A stretch of DNA of 64,000 nucleotides, taken from NCBI GenBank assembly GCA_013416455.1, contig JACCES010000013.1, positions 62,001-126,000 of the forward strand, given 5' to 3'. Under the pieces are notes generated by a model. It did no database searches. It was not told where the DNA came from and was given only the letters and a program-made list of their open reading frames with translations. Below are positions 42,701 through 50,549 of this stretch, in pieces (positions within the stretch are counted from its first letter, which is position 1; the number at the start of each line of letters is the position of its first letter). This stretch comes from Alcaligenaceae bacterium. Its GTDB lineage: Bacteria > Pseudomonadota > Gammaproteobacteria > Burkholderiales > Burkholderiaceae_B. A program made the translations under genes and the position numbers.

Positions 42701-43023
42701 TGGAGGCCGACCCGGCCCGCTATGTGGAAGTCGACGGCCCTGGTCTTGGAAAGCAGGACGGCGTCATTCTCTTCGACGGCGACGACAACACCATGGCGTG
42801 GTTCAACTACACGGGTTCCGACATCACCGGGCTTGACGGGCTTGTGCTTTCAAGCATTCCCGGAGGCGGCAATGAACATGCGGGTGTGGCTGCCGGTGCT
42901 TCTAATGATGCGGTATCCGCGATGTGGGATGGAGGCTCCACCACCTTCCCCCTTTACGTTGCCGCCACCGAATTGCTTGGCGACAGTGTGATGGGTTCAC
43001 CGGGCGAAGTCTTCTTCGCGTAA
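39745..43023 (+). CDS. Large multidomain protein with YG-type repeats, DUF3616-like domain and two lamin-tail domains
   Basis: This encodes 1092 residues with no classical signal peptide. Residues ~1-150 hold four repeats of about 33 residues (Y-L-x-x-N-P-D-V-A-x-A-V ... H-F-x-x-Y-G-x-x-E), a module common at the start of type I-secreted proteins. An acidic linker follows (~215-245: repeated D-G-E-D-P). Residues ~250-525 resemble DUF3616 (propeller-like). Residues ~590-715 form a bacterial Ig-like domain (A-P-E-L-V-S-S, V-L-R-F-D-E-A-V). Two lamin-tail domains follow (~724-902 and ~912-1092), each with E-L-Y-N-Y-G and L-S-G-W-G-W-T-D. It is probably exported and binds or acts outside the cell; no transporter gene is adjacent. 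A catalytic nuclease domain, often joined to lamin-tail domains, is absent. Confidence 0.8.
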   Translation: MAWQNLFDPEWYLEQNPDVAEAVAQGLMTAWQHFEQYGQFEGRSPVTWFDAGFYLARNPDVAEAVRAGHTTAAQHFMQYGALEPRLIAPAIDLGAYLEANLDVLDAVATGQTSALEHLVTYGMHEARDLGNGISLAMFANDPVFNEALRAGDIAEALERIDAVAPFLPGFVAPQGWAPASDTPIPLDFVPPEDMKLVIPEGVKVPDDIELPDTFEPVAGGEEPGGEDPDGEDPDGEDPDGGGDLPPLPEPAVFRPQAGTTEGSSDASTAIALDEDFMVVADDEGAILRVYNREGGEAVKEWSITAAATAGGTGLGVDEIDLEASTRIGDTVYFTGSHSNKRNGSEANEREYLFSVQITGTGADTTFELLQVQDGLEDLLVAWDNDDGHGKGAGHYGLQASSAGDVIPEQVSGFSIEGMTASLDDSQLLLGFRAPQVDTQVREKALIIPVAVDSVFTDAPEFDAPIELNLGGRGIRSIEKAADGSGYLILAGPAGSATAEVLNDFRLYRWDGGADEAGLVELDVRNADGDIISLDSLLEATGGSFETLVDVASLEAGTRLQLLQDNGDTVWEGESKVSKDLDPEDQQFMGNWVELGEAAANKAPELVSSNVGSGADPIAHRADLVLRFDEAVRLNEGSIVLKQRAEGDGDDLFIQTFTLENGAADGVSVAYNVVTIDPTDDLEAGKEYVLEFEGNVFTDLSNLYLPAGLDAMSFTVAPPALNYSLLITEVTSKHTSDIDFFELYNYGTESIDLSGWGWTDSAKEKFGSFADGTTIAAGEMLVVVGEENKMGDFLSTWGLEADPARYVEVDGPGLGKQDGVILFDGGENTVAWFNYTGSEIVGLDGISLPSIPGGGNKHAGVAAGASDDAVSAVWDAANSTPYAPVYIAATDLPDGPVGTPGWIETLPVKPSTLLITEVTSKHTSDIDFFELYNYGTESIDLSGWGWTDSAKEKFGSFADGTTIAAGEVLVVVGEENKMGDFLSTWGLEADPARYVEVDGPGLGKQDGVILFDGDDNTMAWFNYTGSDITGLDGLVLSSIPGGGNEHAGVAAGASNDAVSAMWDGGSTTFPLYVAATELLGDSVMGSPGEVFFA
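41914..43020 (+). repeat. Direct repeat of 564 bp (tandem lamin-tail domains)
   Basis: The segment starting TTGCTGATCACCGAGGTGAC at 41914 recurs at 42478, an offset of 564 bp (188 codons). The first ~340 bp are nearly identical, differing mainly at third codon positions. The last ~150 bp diverge more. This indicates a recent in-frame domain duplication or gene-conversion event. Confidence 0.85.
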
Positions 43024-43031
43024 GCAGCGCC

Positions 43032-43063
43032 CACCGGGGAGCGTGTTACGACGCTTCCCGGTG
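43032..43063. terminator. Hairpin between convergent genes
   Basis: CACCGGGGAGCG pairs with CGCTTCCCGGTG (11 of 12) across an 8-nt loop, directly after the large-protein stop and before the convergent yaeQ gene. A short TTTT follows 11 nt later. Confidence 0.6.
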
Positions 43064-43130
43064 ATTCCCACGTTTTGCCGGGCTGGCTTATCGTAGCGGG
43101 CGCCGGCGCGCGGGCTTGGCGCGTATCGGG

Positions 43131-43670
43131 TCAGCGCAGCCTTTCCATCCGCACGTTGGCTTCGCCCGATTCGTTCGACACCCAGGCGCCGCCATCCTGT
43201 ATGTTGATGTTGAGTTCCATCTTTCTTTCGGCCATGCCGGCCAGCTCGGCCGTGCCTTCCATATCCAGAATATAGACCCGCAGCTTGCCGGCGCGTGCGA
43301 GCTTGCCCTTCACGCCCTGCCACCACAGGCCGGCATTGCGCCCGTAGGCGATGATGACCACGTCTTCCGACCGGCCGCAGGCTTTCAGTATGCGCCGCTC
43401 ATCGGGCAGCCCGGTTTCCACCCATTGCAGGATCGCGCCGGTCATATCCTTGCGCCATAGATCGGGCTCGTCGGTTTCGGACAGGCCGCGCGTGAACGCC
43501 AGGGTATCGTCCGCGTCAATGAACAAGGCATAGGCCAGCAGGCGCACCATCATGCGTTCATCGGTTTCCGATGGATGCCGCGCCACGGTCACGCTGTGGC
43601 TGCCGTAATAGGCGCGGTCGTTGTCGGCAATGTGCAGGTCGGCTTTATGAACGGTTGCGCGCAAGGCCAT
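43131..43670 (-). CDS. yaeQ: YaeQ family protein
   Basis: This encodes 179 residues matching YaeQ along its length: M-A-L-R-A-T-V-H-K-A-D-L-H-I-A-D at the start, Y-Y-x-x-H-S-V-T-V-A-R-H-P-S-E-T-D-E-R-M-M in the first third, A-F-T-R-G-L-S-E-T-D-E-P-D-L-W in the middle. YaeQ has a PD-(D/E)XK-like fold with unknown function; early claims of a link to RfaH were not upheld. The start at 43670 is fixed by the family N-terminus; an upstream ATG at 43748 would add 26 non-family residues. The gene appears to stand alone, convergent with the large repeat protein. Confidence 0.95.
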   Translation of the reverse strand: MALRATVHKADLHIADNDRAYYGSHSVTVARHPSETDERMMVRLLAYALFIDADDTLAFTRGLSETDEPDLWRKDMTGAILQWVETGLPDERRILKACGRSEDVVIIAYGRNAGLWWQGVKGKLARAGKLRVYILDMEGTAELAGMAERKMELNINIQDGGAWVSNESGEANVRMERLR

Positions 43671-43777
43671 GCGGGGTGTCTCGGTGGGTGTCCAGGTTGG
43701 CAAGGCCCTGATGATACCCGCAATGGCCGGCCGCAAGCGGGTCTTCAAAGCGGGGAAGCCCGCCGTGGGCGGGGGGG

Positions 43778-45361
43778 TTATTTGAATTTGGCAATAAGGG
43801 CAGTGAATTGCGCTATTTCCATGGGGCGGGCGAGCGCGTAGCCCTGCCCGTAGTGTACGCCCGCCAGGGTGAGCAGCCGCGCCTGTTCCATGTTCTCGAT
43901 GCCTTCGGCAACGGTCTGGGCGTTGACGGCGCGGGCGATGTCGACGATCTCGGGAATCAGGCTGGACCTTACCGGGGCGCCCTCGAGTTCATGGACGAAA
44001 GAGCGGTCGATCTTCAGCCGGTCGGGAGACAGCCTGGTGACGGACTTCAGATTCGAGTATCCCGTACCGAAATCATCCACGGCAATGAGAAAACCCTGCG
44101 CCTTGAGGCACTGGACTTCAGCGATCAGTTCACTGGACAGGCTGTGCTCGGTGATTTCGATGCAGATTTCCAGATCGCGCCTGCCCGCCGCCCGCAGCGC
44201 GTCCGTCAGTACCGGAATGAGTTCGTCCGGTTTCACGCTTTCCGGAAAATAATTCACGGCGATGCTGAACTTGCCGTTCCAGACCGGAAGATGCGCAGCC
44301 AGTTCGCGGATCGCTTTTTTCGTGACCGCGTGGTCGAACCGCTGTTCCAGGCCGGCGGCCTGAATGGCGGGAATCATCCTGTCGGGCATCCAGGGCCTGC
44401 CGTCCTCTTTCAGGCGCGCCAGAACCTCGCAACCGACGGGGCGCATCGTGGTCAGATCGAACACCGTCTGGTAGACCAGCGCCAGATGGGCTTCGTCGCA
44501 TAGAAAACCGATGCGGTTGCGCAGGCCGCTGAGCTTCAGGACATAGGGTGCGATCGTGCCGACGGCCAGCACCGCGATCAGCAGCGACCCGGCGAGCAGG
44601 ACGGGGAGCAGCATGCCGCTTTCCCGGACTATCGTTCCCGGCCCGCGCTGCGTCTGCAATGCCACGTCCAGGCCGGGTGCCGTGGTGACGAGCTCATAGC
44701 CCATCCCGCGCAGTTCGAAGTCCGGCCTTTCCAGTCTTGCGGCACGTTCGCGCATGCCCGGAATTTCAACAGATTCCACGGCCGGGCTGAGCAGGGTCAG
44801 GCCGTCGGCGGTGCGCAGCCATACCGCGTCGGCGCTGGCGTAGATATCACCGGTCGCAAAAGGGCTCAGGACCACATTGAACGGCGGGCGCTGGATGATG
44901 ACGGCCGCGAGCTTCTTCTCGGCCATCGTGAGCGGTATGTTGTTCAACAGCTGCAGGCCCGACCGCGACACATGGACGGGATAATCGCCCTTGATGGGTT
45001 CCGCGACCCGGCCGAGGGCGGTCGAGCAGATCAGGCCCCGGTCTTCATTCAGGATGCCGATCTCGCGCAGGTAGCGGGACTTCAGCAGGTGGGCGTTCAT
45101 GTGCAGCAGATCCGCCTGGCCGCAGCCCAGCCCGTCGTGGCTGACCAGATGATCGAGCAGTGCCGTGCTTTCAGCGCTTATCGCCTGGAAGATGCGTATC
45201 GCATCGCCATGCCGCTGGGCGACCCGGTTCTGGTCCAGCCAGACCGTCGCAATCATCGTGACCAGACCGAGGGCGAGGGCGATCAGTACCCCGGCCCCGT
45301 AGGTAAAGACCTTCGGCATCTTGGCTATTTTCAGGAGCAACCAGTAGCGAGCTTTGTGCAT
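43778..45361 (-). CDS. CSS-motif EAL-domain cyclic di-GMP phosphodiesterase
   Basis: This encodes 527 residues. TM1 lies at about 20-41, then a periplasmic CSS-type sensor (about 42-245, with cysteines in G-L-G-C-G and I-C-S-T-A), TM2 at about 250-272, and an EAL domain (about 280-527). The signature reads C-E-V-L-A-R-L (EVL in place of EAL), with D-D-F-G-T-G-Y-S, K-I-D-R-S-F and A-E-G-I-E intact, so hydrolysis of c-di-GMP to pGpG is expected. In E. coli relatives, the periplasmic cysteines sense disulfide status through DsbA/B. This is the counter-enzyme to the cyclases at 1446 and 7032, though not linked to them in an operon. Confidence 0.94.
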   Translation of the reverse strand: MHKARYWLLLKIAKMPKVFTYGAGVLIALALGLVTMIATVWLDQNRVAQRHGDAIRIFQAISAESTALLDHLVSHDGLGCGQADLLHMNAHLLKSRYLREIGILNEDRGLICSTALGRVAEPIKGDYPVHVSRSGLQLLNNIPLTMAEKKLAAVIIQRPPFNVVLSPFATGDIYASADAVWLRTADGLTLLSPAVESVEIPGMRERAARLERPDFELRGMGYELVTTAPGLDVALQTQRGPGTIVRESGMLLPVLLAGSLLIAVLAVGTIAPYVLKLSGLRNRIGFLCDEAHLALVYQTVFDLTTMRPVGCEVLARLKEDGRPWMPDRMIPAIQAAGLEQRFDHAVTKKAIRELAAHLPVWNGKFSIAVNYFPESVKPDELIPVLTDALRAAGRRDLEICIEITEHSLSSELIAEVQCLKAQGFLIAVDDFGTGYSNLKSVTRLSPDRLKIDRSFVHELEGAPVRSSLIPEIVDIARAVNAQTVAEGIENMEQARLLTLAGVHYGQGYALARPMEIAQFTALIAKFK

Positions 45362-45636
45362 ATCGGTCTTCCTGGCCTTCGGCAGACGGTGTTCCCTCGG
45401 CGGGTGAGTGCCGGATCATGAGTCCGTGCAATGACAATCGTATTAAATCATCTGCATAAATGACAAGGCGCGCCAGCAGCTAGGTCCTGTTCCGGTATGC
45501 CTCCACGTCATGCCTGCGTGCCGGTTTCTCAATTGCCGGGCCGCCTTCCCGGGTCCTACTATTACCGGGCTCCCTCCATCCCGCGACATCCGCGCGGCAT
45601 GGTTTCATACATCCAACCAACCTTTACCTATCACCC

Positions 45637-46854
45637 ATGAAGACGCTGCCCGACCACGAAAGCCAGAATATCCGCAAGATTTTTCCAGTCATGGAACAAT
45701 GCACCTACCTCGATCTGGGCGGGAGAGCGCCGGTTTCCACCGCCGTCAGGGCCGCGGTGGACAGCTATCTCGATGATTGCGTCCATGGAAGGGTGGACAA
45801 GGACGCCCTGTTCGAGGAAACCGAGAACGTACGGTCCCGTTTCGCGGGCCTGGTCAATGCGGATGCCGACGAGATCACGTTCACCAAGAATACGTCCGAA
45901 GGTCTCAACATCATTTGCACCGGCATCGACTGGCAGCCCGGAGACAATCTGGTCTTCTGCCCCGAACTGGAGCATCCGAACAATATCTATCTGTGGCTGA
46001 ACCTGGAACGCAAGGGTGTGGAAATCCGCATGATCCGCCAAAAAGACGGTTTCATGCCGATAGATGACATGATCAATGCCATCGACGAAAGAACACGTCT
46101 GCTGACTGTTTCCAGTGTCTCGTTCATTCCAGGATTCCGCACCGATATGGAAAAGCTGGGGCGGGCCTGCCGTGAACGGAATGTGCTGTTTCTGATCGAC
46201 GGGACGCAGTCCGTCGGCGTGCTGCATACCGACGTCCAGCGGATGCATATCGACGCATTGGCGGTGTCCACCCAGAAGGGGCTGATGGGCCTGTACGGGA
46301 TGGGTTTCCTGTATGTGCGCAAAGCGGTGGCCGAACGGATGAGCCCGACCTACATTGCCCGGTTCGGGATAGACATAGGCAATGAAGGGGCGCTCGAATA
46401 CGATTTCGGGGGGGGCGGCTTCAGCCTGCTGCCCGGCGCGCGGCGTTTCGATCTGGGCAACTACAATTTCGCGGGTGTGCGCGCCGTCGGGGAATCGCTG
46501 GCATTCATCACTTCGATCGGAACCAGACGGATCGAAAGCCACGTGACCGCATTGGCGCATGGCCTGGCCAGGGGGTTTCTCGATCTTGGCCTGCCGGTCT
46601 GCGGCGGTGAGCCCGGCGAACATACCGCGCAGACCGTGTCGGTCGGTCTGCAGGATCCCGGCGCCTGCGACGGCGATACCGTTGAGCGCCTGCGGCAACT
46701 TTACGGCTGGCTTGCGGAAAACGGGGTGAAGCTGTCCATCCGTCGGGACCTGCTCAGATTCTCGATGCATGTCTACAATGACATGATGGATGTGGACAGG
46801 ACGCTGGAACTTGCGAATGCCTTTCTTGAAAAAAGAATGCGCATGAAGGCTTGA
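45637..46854 (+). CDS. Class V aminotransferase / cysteine desulfurase-like PLP enzyme
   Basis: This 405-residue fold-type I PLP enzyme has T84-K-N-T-S-E-G for the phosphate cup, D188 in L-I-D-G-T-Q-S-V-G for the pyridine nitrogen, and the Schiff-base Lys K214 in V-S-T-Q-K-G-L. Relatives include CsdA/SufS-like desulfurases, isopenicillin-N epimerases and various aminotransferases. A conserved desulfurase Cys loop near the C-terminus is not evident, so I favour an aminotransferase, lyase or epimerase. No ribosome-binding site precedes the ATG at 45637. It converges on a LysR gene 18 nt away, which in turn is divergent from a Bug receptor gene, so the three may form one locus. Confidence 0.85.
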   Translation: MKTLPDHESQNIRKIFPVMEQCTYLDLGGRAPVSTAVRAAVDSYLDDCVHGRVDKDALFEETENVRSRFAGLVNADADEITFTKNTSEGLNIICTGIDWQPGDNLVFCPELEHPNNIYLWLNLERKGVEIRMIRQKDGFMPIDDMINAIDERTRLLTVSSVSFIPGFRTDMEKLGRACRERNVLFLIDGTQSVGVLHTDVQRMHIDALAVSTQKGLMGLYGMGFLYVRKAVAERMSPTYIARFGIDIGNEGALEYDFGGGGFSLLPGARRFDLGNYNFAGVRAVGESLAFITSIGTRRIESHVTALAHGLARGFLDLGLPVCGGEPGEHTAQTVSVGLQDPGACDGDTVERLRQLYGWLAENGVKLSIRRDLLRFSMHVYNDMMDVDRTLELANAFLEKRMRMKA

Positions 46855-46872
46855 AAGCGAAGGCAGTGCCCG

Positions 46873-47814
46873 TCATGGCGCCGCGGTCTGTTTTGCGGGT
46901 GCCGAGAAATCGCCACCGAAGGTGGCGTCCAGCCATTGCATGAAGCGCTTGACCACCGCGTTTTTGGTCGAGCGCGCCGACTGCACGGCATAATAATTCA
47001 AGCCATCCTTCACTTCGCCCGCGAAGGGACGCACCAGGGTCCCTTCTTCCAAGGCGTCGGCAACCAGGGAAGAGCGGGTCACGGTAATGCCGGTACCGCT
47101 TTCCAGTGTCGATATCACGGTTGCCGAATCGTTGAAATCGATGGAGGGCAGCCTGTCGATATGGAAGGGCATTTCAGGCTGCTGAGCCGCCCAGGAACCC
47201 ACGTAATCCCGTTCGCGGTTGCGAAGCAGGATGGTGGTTTCCGGGATGCGGCCTTGCTCTGCAAGCCGCGAGGCAACGCCGGGAGCGCATACCGGAATCA
47301 GGACGTCGTCGGTAATCCTGACCGAATGATAGTCATGCCAATCGCCTTTTCCCAGGCGTATCGAAATATCGGCCCCCGACGATTCCAGGTCGGCATAATA
47401 GCGATGAACGTCGATGCGCAGATCGACCTCGGGGTTGGCGGACACGAATCCGCCCAATCGTGAAGCCAGTACCCGCTGGGCAAAGCTTCGGGCCACCGAT
47501 ACCACCAGGGTATGCCGCCCGGCCGTGGCGGCCAGCTTGCTGACCCCTTGATCCATCAGAAGGAAGGCGCGCGAGGTGAAGTCGTAAAGAAGCTCGCCTT
47601 CTTCAGTGAAGCGCAGGCCGCGAGGCCCCCGCTCGAACAAGCGGACGCCCAGATGCTCTTCCAGCGCCTTGATTTGCCGGCTCAGGGCGCTTTGAGTCAG
47701 GCGGAGTTCATCGGCCGCCCTGACCAGGTTGAGATGGCGGCCGGCCGCATTGAAAAACAGCAGCGACCGCAAGGATGGAATGCGCGAAAGAACGCTGGTA
47801 TTCGATGGGGTCAT
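46873..47814 (-). CDS. LysR-family regulator (GcvA-like)
   Basis: This 313-residue regulator has the winged helix-turn-helix at about 12-75: L-R-S-L-L-F-F-N-A-A-G-R-H-L-N-L-V-R-A-A, then L-T-Q-S-A-L-S-R-Q-I-K-A-L-E-E-H-L-G-V-R-L-F-E-R. The effector domain (about 100-310) belongs to the GcvA-like group (R-L-G-K-G-D-W, S-R-L-A-E-Q-G). It is divergent from the Bug gene (100 nt between starts), so it probably regulates that gene and perhaps the aminotransferase. The effector is unknown; I could not find a convincing T-N11-A palindrome in the gap. Confidence 0.93.
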   Translation of the reverse strand: MTPSNTSVLSRIPSLRSLLFFNAAGRHLNLVRAADELRLTQSALSRQIKALEEHLGVRLFERGPRGLRFTEEGELLYDFTSRAFLLMDQGVSKLAATAGRHTLVVSVARSFAQRVLASRLGGFVSANPEVDLRIDVHRYYADLESSGADISIRLGKGDWHDYHSVRITDDVLIPVCAPGVASRLAEQGRIPETTILLRNRERDYVGSWAAQQPEMPFHIDRLPSIDFNDSATVISTLESGTGITVTRSSLVADALEEGTLVRPFAGEVKDGLNYYAVQSARSTKNAVVKRFMQWLDATFGGDFSAPAKQTAAP

Positions 47815-47914
47815 AACGGTCTGTCTGATTAGTCAATGGTTGTGCCTGTGTGCTGCCTTTATGCTGGCGTGATTCAAACAAGATTCCAACCAGGCTCGAT
47901 CGGAGGAGACAATA

Positions 47915-48892
47915 ATGGGAAACCGGAGAAGCAGGCTGATCCAGATACTGATGGGCTGTGCGCTTTCTGTGGGGCTGGTGGCCGGCAGCCAGGCGGAAAC
48001 ATTTCCCACACGGCCCATCAATATGATCGTACCCTATGCCGCGGGCGGATCCTCGGATTTCGTGGCGCGGTTGCTGGGCCAGAAACTCGGCGAATATTTC
48101 GGCCAGCCGGTAGTGGTGGAAAACCGTGCGGGGGCGGGGGCCACCATTGGCACGGGGCTGGCGGCCCGAACAGGGCAGAACGGTTATACGGCGCTTCTGG
48201 CCGATAATGCCCAGACCACGGCGCCGGCGCTGTACAAGAACCTTCCCTATGATTCGGTCAGGGATTTTGCCGTAATCGGATTCGTCAGCCGCGCCGAAGT
48301 CATGCTGTTCGCCAATAAACGTTCGGGCATCAACAGCGTCCAGGACCTGATCAAGCTTTCCAAAGATAAACCGGGCACCATCACGATCGGCACCGGGCAT
48401 GGCTCGCCCAGCCACCTCATCACTGAATACTTCAACACGCGCGCCGGCGCGGATCTGACCGTCGTTCCCTACAAGGGCTCCTCATTGGCGCTGAACGACC
48501 TGCTGGCGGGCCATATCGACCTGGTGTTCACCAATCCCGCCTCGGCCGCGCCGCTTCTGAAGGGCGAGCAGATCGTCACGCTTGCCCAGACCGGCGAGCA
48601 ACGCGACAGCCGCTTCGCGGATGTGCCGACCTTCCGCGAAAGCGGTGTGGACGGATTCGACGTCAGTTACTGGTTCGCGCTGCTCGTTCCTGCCGACACG
48701 CCCGAACCGGTAAAGGCGAAATGGAAGGAAGCCCTGGCGGCCGTCCTGGCCGACCCGGAAGTACAGGAAAAATTCGCCGCTGCCGGGCTGAGCCCTTATA
48801 ACCTCGACCCCAATGAGGCCCAGCAAGTCATGCTTGAAGAGGTCCGCCAATGGGGTGAAGTCGTGAAGAACGCCGGCATACCCACGAACTGA
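47915..48892 (+). CDS. Bug-family (TctC) transporter receptor, third copy
   Basis: This 325-residue periplasmic receptor has a signal peptide to about residue 27 (S-Q-A-E). Hallmarks: F-P-T-R-P-I-N-M-I-V-P-Y-A-A-G-G-S-S-D, V-V-V-E-N-R-A-G-A-G, L-P-Y-D-S-V-R-D-F, and G-H-G-S-P-S-H-L. It is less similar to the two Bug genes near 35 kb than those are to each other, so it is not part of that duplication. GGAGGAGACAATA precedes the ATG. It is divergent from a LysR gene and convergent (55 nt) with the phosphonate-locus transporter ATPase. No TctA/TctB partner is in the window. Confidence 0.94.
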   Translation: MGNRRSRLIQILMGCALSVGLVAGSQAETFPTRPINMIVPYAAGGSSDFVARLLGQKLGEYFGQPVVVENRAGAGATIGTGLAARTGQNGYTALLADNAQTTAPALYKNLPYDSVRDFAVIGFVSRAEVMLFANKRSGINSVQDLIKLSKDKPGTITIGTGHGSPSHLITEYFNTRAGADLTVVPYKGSSLALNDLLAGHIDLVFTNPASAAPLLKGEQIVTLAQTGEQRDSRFADVPTFRESGVDGFDVSYWFALLVPADTPEPVKAKWKEALAAVLADPEVQEKFAAAGLSPYNLDPNEAQQVMLEEVRQWGEVVKNAGIPTN

Positions 48893-48947
48893 TTCCTCTT
48901 GTCGGGGCGCGGCGCGCACGCAACCTCTTGTCGCCAGATATCAGGTG

Positions 48948-50549
48948 TCAGGCCGCGCAGCTGAGCCGTGCGTTCGGGCGGGCTGCTTCCGCAGCGCTTG
49001 CGAACGAGTGATCCATCAATGTCCGCAGCGCCTCGCTTTCCGGGGCGCTCATCAAGTTCAGCGTGGCGCCTTGCTCGACGATCTCGCCGTGGTCCATGAC
49101 TGCGATCCGGTCGCAGAACTGGCTCATCAGGCCCAGGTCGTGCCCTATGAACACCATGGCCATGCGGCGCGAACGCAGTAGGCGGACGAGCAGGTTCACG
49201 ATCTGTTTCTGCAGATGCGCATCGAGCGCCGACACCGGCTCGTCGCAAACGAGTACTTCCGGGTTCATGGCCAGGGCGCGGGCAATGACCACGCGCTGGC
49301 GCTGGCCGCCCGACAGGCCGTCGGGCCGGCGCGTCAGCAGTTCGGCATCCAGCCCCACTTCGGTCATCAATCCGGCAAGGCGGCCGGTTTCCGCAAGGGT
49401 GTCTCCCGACCGCAGCAAGGCTTCACGCAAGGTGCGCGCCACCGTATGGGAAGGGTTGAGGCTGCCTGTGGTGTCCTGGAATATGTACTGGCATTTCCTG
49501 GCGAATGCCAGGTTGCGGCGCGTGTCGCGCCATCTGTCGCGGGGCGACAGCCCGCAGACTTCGATCGCGCCGGCATCGGCTTGCATGGCGCCCACCAGGA
49601 TCTTCGCCAGCGTGCTTTTGCCGGAACCGGATTCCCCGACCACGCCGAGGCATTCCCCCGCCGACAGGCTCAGGCCGACGCCGTTCAGTGCCTTCCGGCC
49701 GGCGTTCGGGTAGCGGAATGCGACGTCCTGGGCCCGAAGCACGGCAAGCGGTGGCTGTGATGGCGGCCCCGGAGGCAGGTCGACGCGCTGCATCGATGCC
49801 CGGACCAGGGCGCGGGTGTAGTCATGCCGGGGATGCGTGATGACCGCCGCCGCCCGGCCTTGTTCCACACAGCGGCCCTGGTGGAAGACGGCGATGCTGT
49901 CCGCGACCGAGCGGACTATGGACAGGTCGTGCGTGACCATCAGGATCGCCATGCCGCGTTGCCGGCGCAGCCGTTGCAGCAGTTCGATCACCTGCGACTG
50001 TGTCGAGGCGTCCAGCGCTGTCGTCGGCTCGTCGGCGATGAGCAGGCGGGGATTCGTGGCCAGGGCCATGGCAATCAGGACGCGCTGTTGCTGGCCGCCG
50101 CTGAGCTCGTAGGAATAGGCGTTCAACACACGGCCGGTATCGTGCAGGCCGACTTCCCGCAGCAGGCTCCGGGCGGTATCGGCGCTTGCGTCGTCGAGCC
50201 GGGTGCCGCCGTCGATGGCTTCGGCCAGCTGCGCCGAGACTTTCATGAGCGGATTCAACGACGACATGGGATCCTGGAAAATGGCGGCCATCCCGTTGCG
50301 GCGCAGCGCGCGCCACTCGGTCGGCGCCAGCGCCAGCAGGTCGTGCCGCGCGTAGCGGATGCCGCCCTGGGCGGTGAGTTCGGGCGGCAGCAGGCCGCAG
50401 CAGGCCATGGCCGTGACCGATTTGCCGCTGCCGGATTCGCCGATGACCGCCAGGAACTCGCCTTCCTTCAAGGTGAGGTCGATGCCGGCAACCAGGGTGC
50501 GCGATCCGGCACGCACCTGCAGATTCTCGACCGTCAGCAGGGTATTCAT
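48948..50549 (-). CDS. ABC transporter fused dual ATP-binding protein (Opp/Gsi type)
   Basis: This 533-residue protein carries two nucleotide-binding domains in one chain, as in GsiA and YejF. Domain 1: Walker A G-E-S-G-S-G-K-S-V-T, signature L-S-G-G-Q-Q-Q-R-V, Walker B L-L-I-A-D-E-P-T-T. Domain 2: G-E-S-G-S-G-K-S-T, L-S-G-G-Q-R-Q-R-V-V, V-L-V-C-D-E-P-V-S. Both are complete. It is the last gene of the phosphonoacetate-hydrolase operon and overlaps the permease stop by 4 nt (ATGA), which fixes the start at 50549. It should power uptake with the two permeases and the family 5 binding protein upstream. Confidence 0.95.
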   Translation of the reverse strand: MNTLLTVENLQVRAGSRTLVAGIDLTLKEGEFLAVIGESGSGKSVTAMACCGLLPPELTAQGGIRYARHDLLALAPTEWRALRRNGMAAIFQDPMSSLNPLMKVSAQLAEAIDGGTRLDDASADTARSLLREVGLHDTGRVLNAYSYELSGGQQQRVLIAMALATNPRLLIADEPTTALDASTQSQVIELLQRLRRQRGMAILMVTHDLSIVRSVADSIAVFHQGRCVEQGRAAAVITHPRHDYTRALVRASMQRVDLPPGPPSQPPLAVLRAQDVAFRYPNAGRKALNGVGLSLSAGECLGVVGESGSGKSTLAKILVGAMQADAGAIEVCGLSPRDRWRDTRRNLAFARKCQYIFQDTTGSLNPSHTVARTLREALLRSGDTLAETGRLAGLMTEVGLDAELLTRRPDGLSGGQRQRVVIARALAMNPEVLVCDEPVSALDAHLQKQIVNLLVRLLRSRRMAMVFIGHDLGLMSQFCDRIAVMDHGEIVEQGATLNLMSAPESEALRTLMDHSFASAAEAARPNARLSCAA

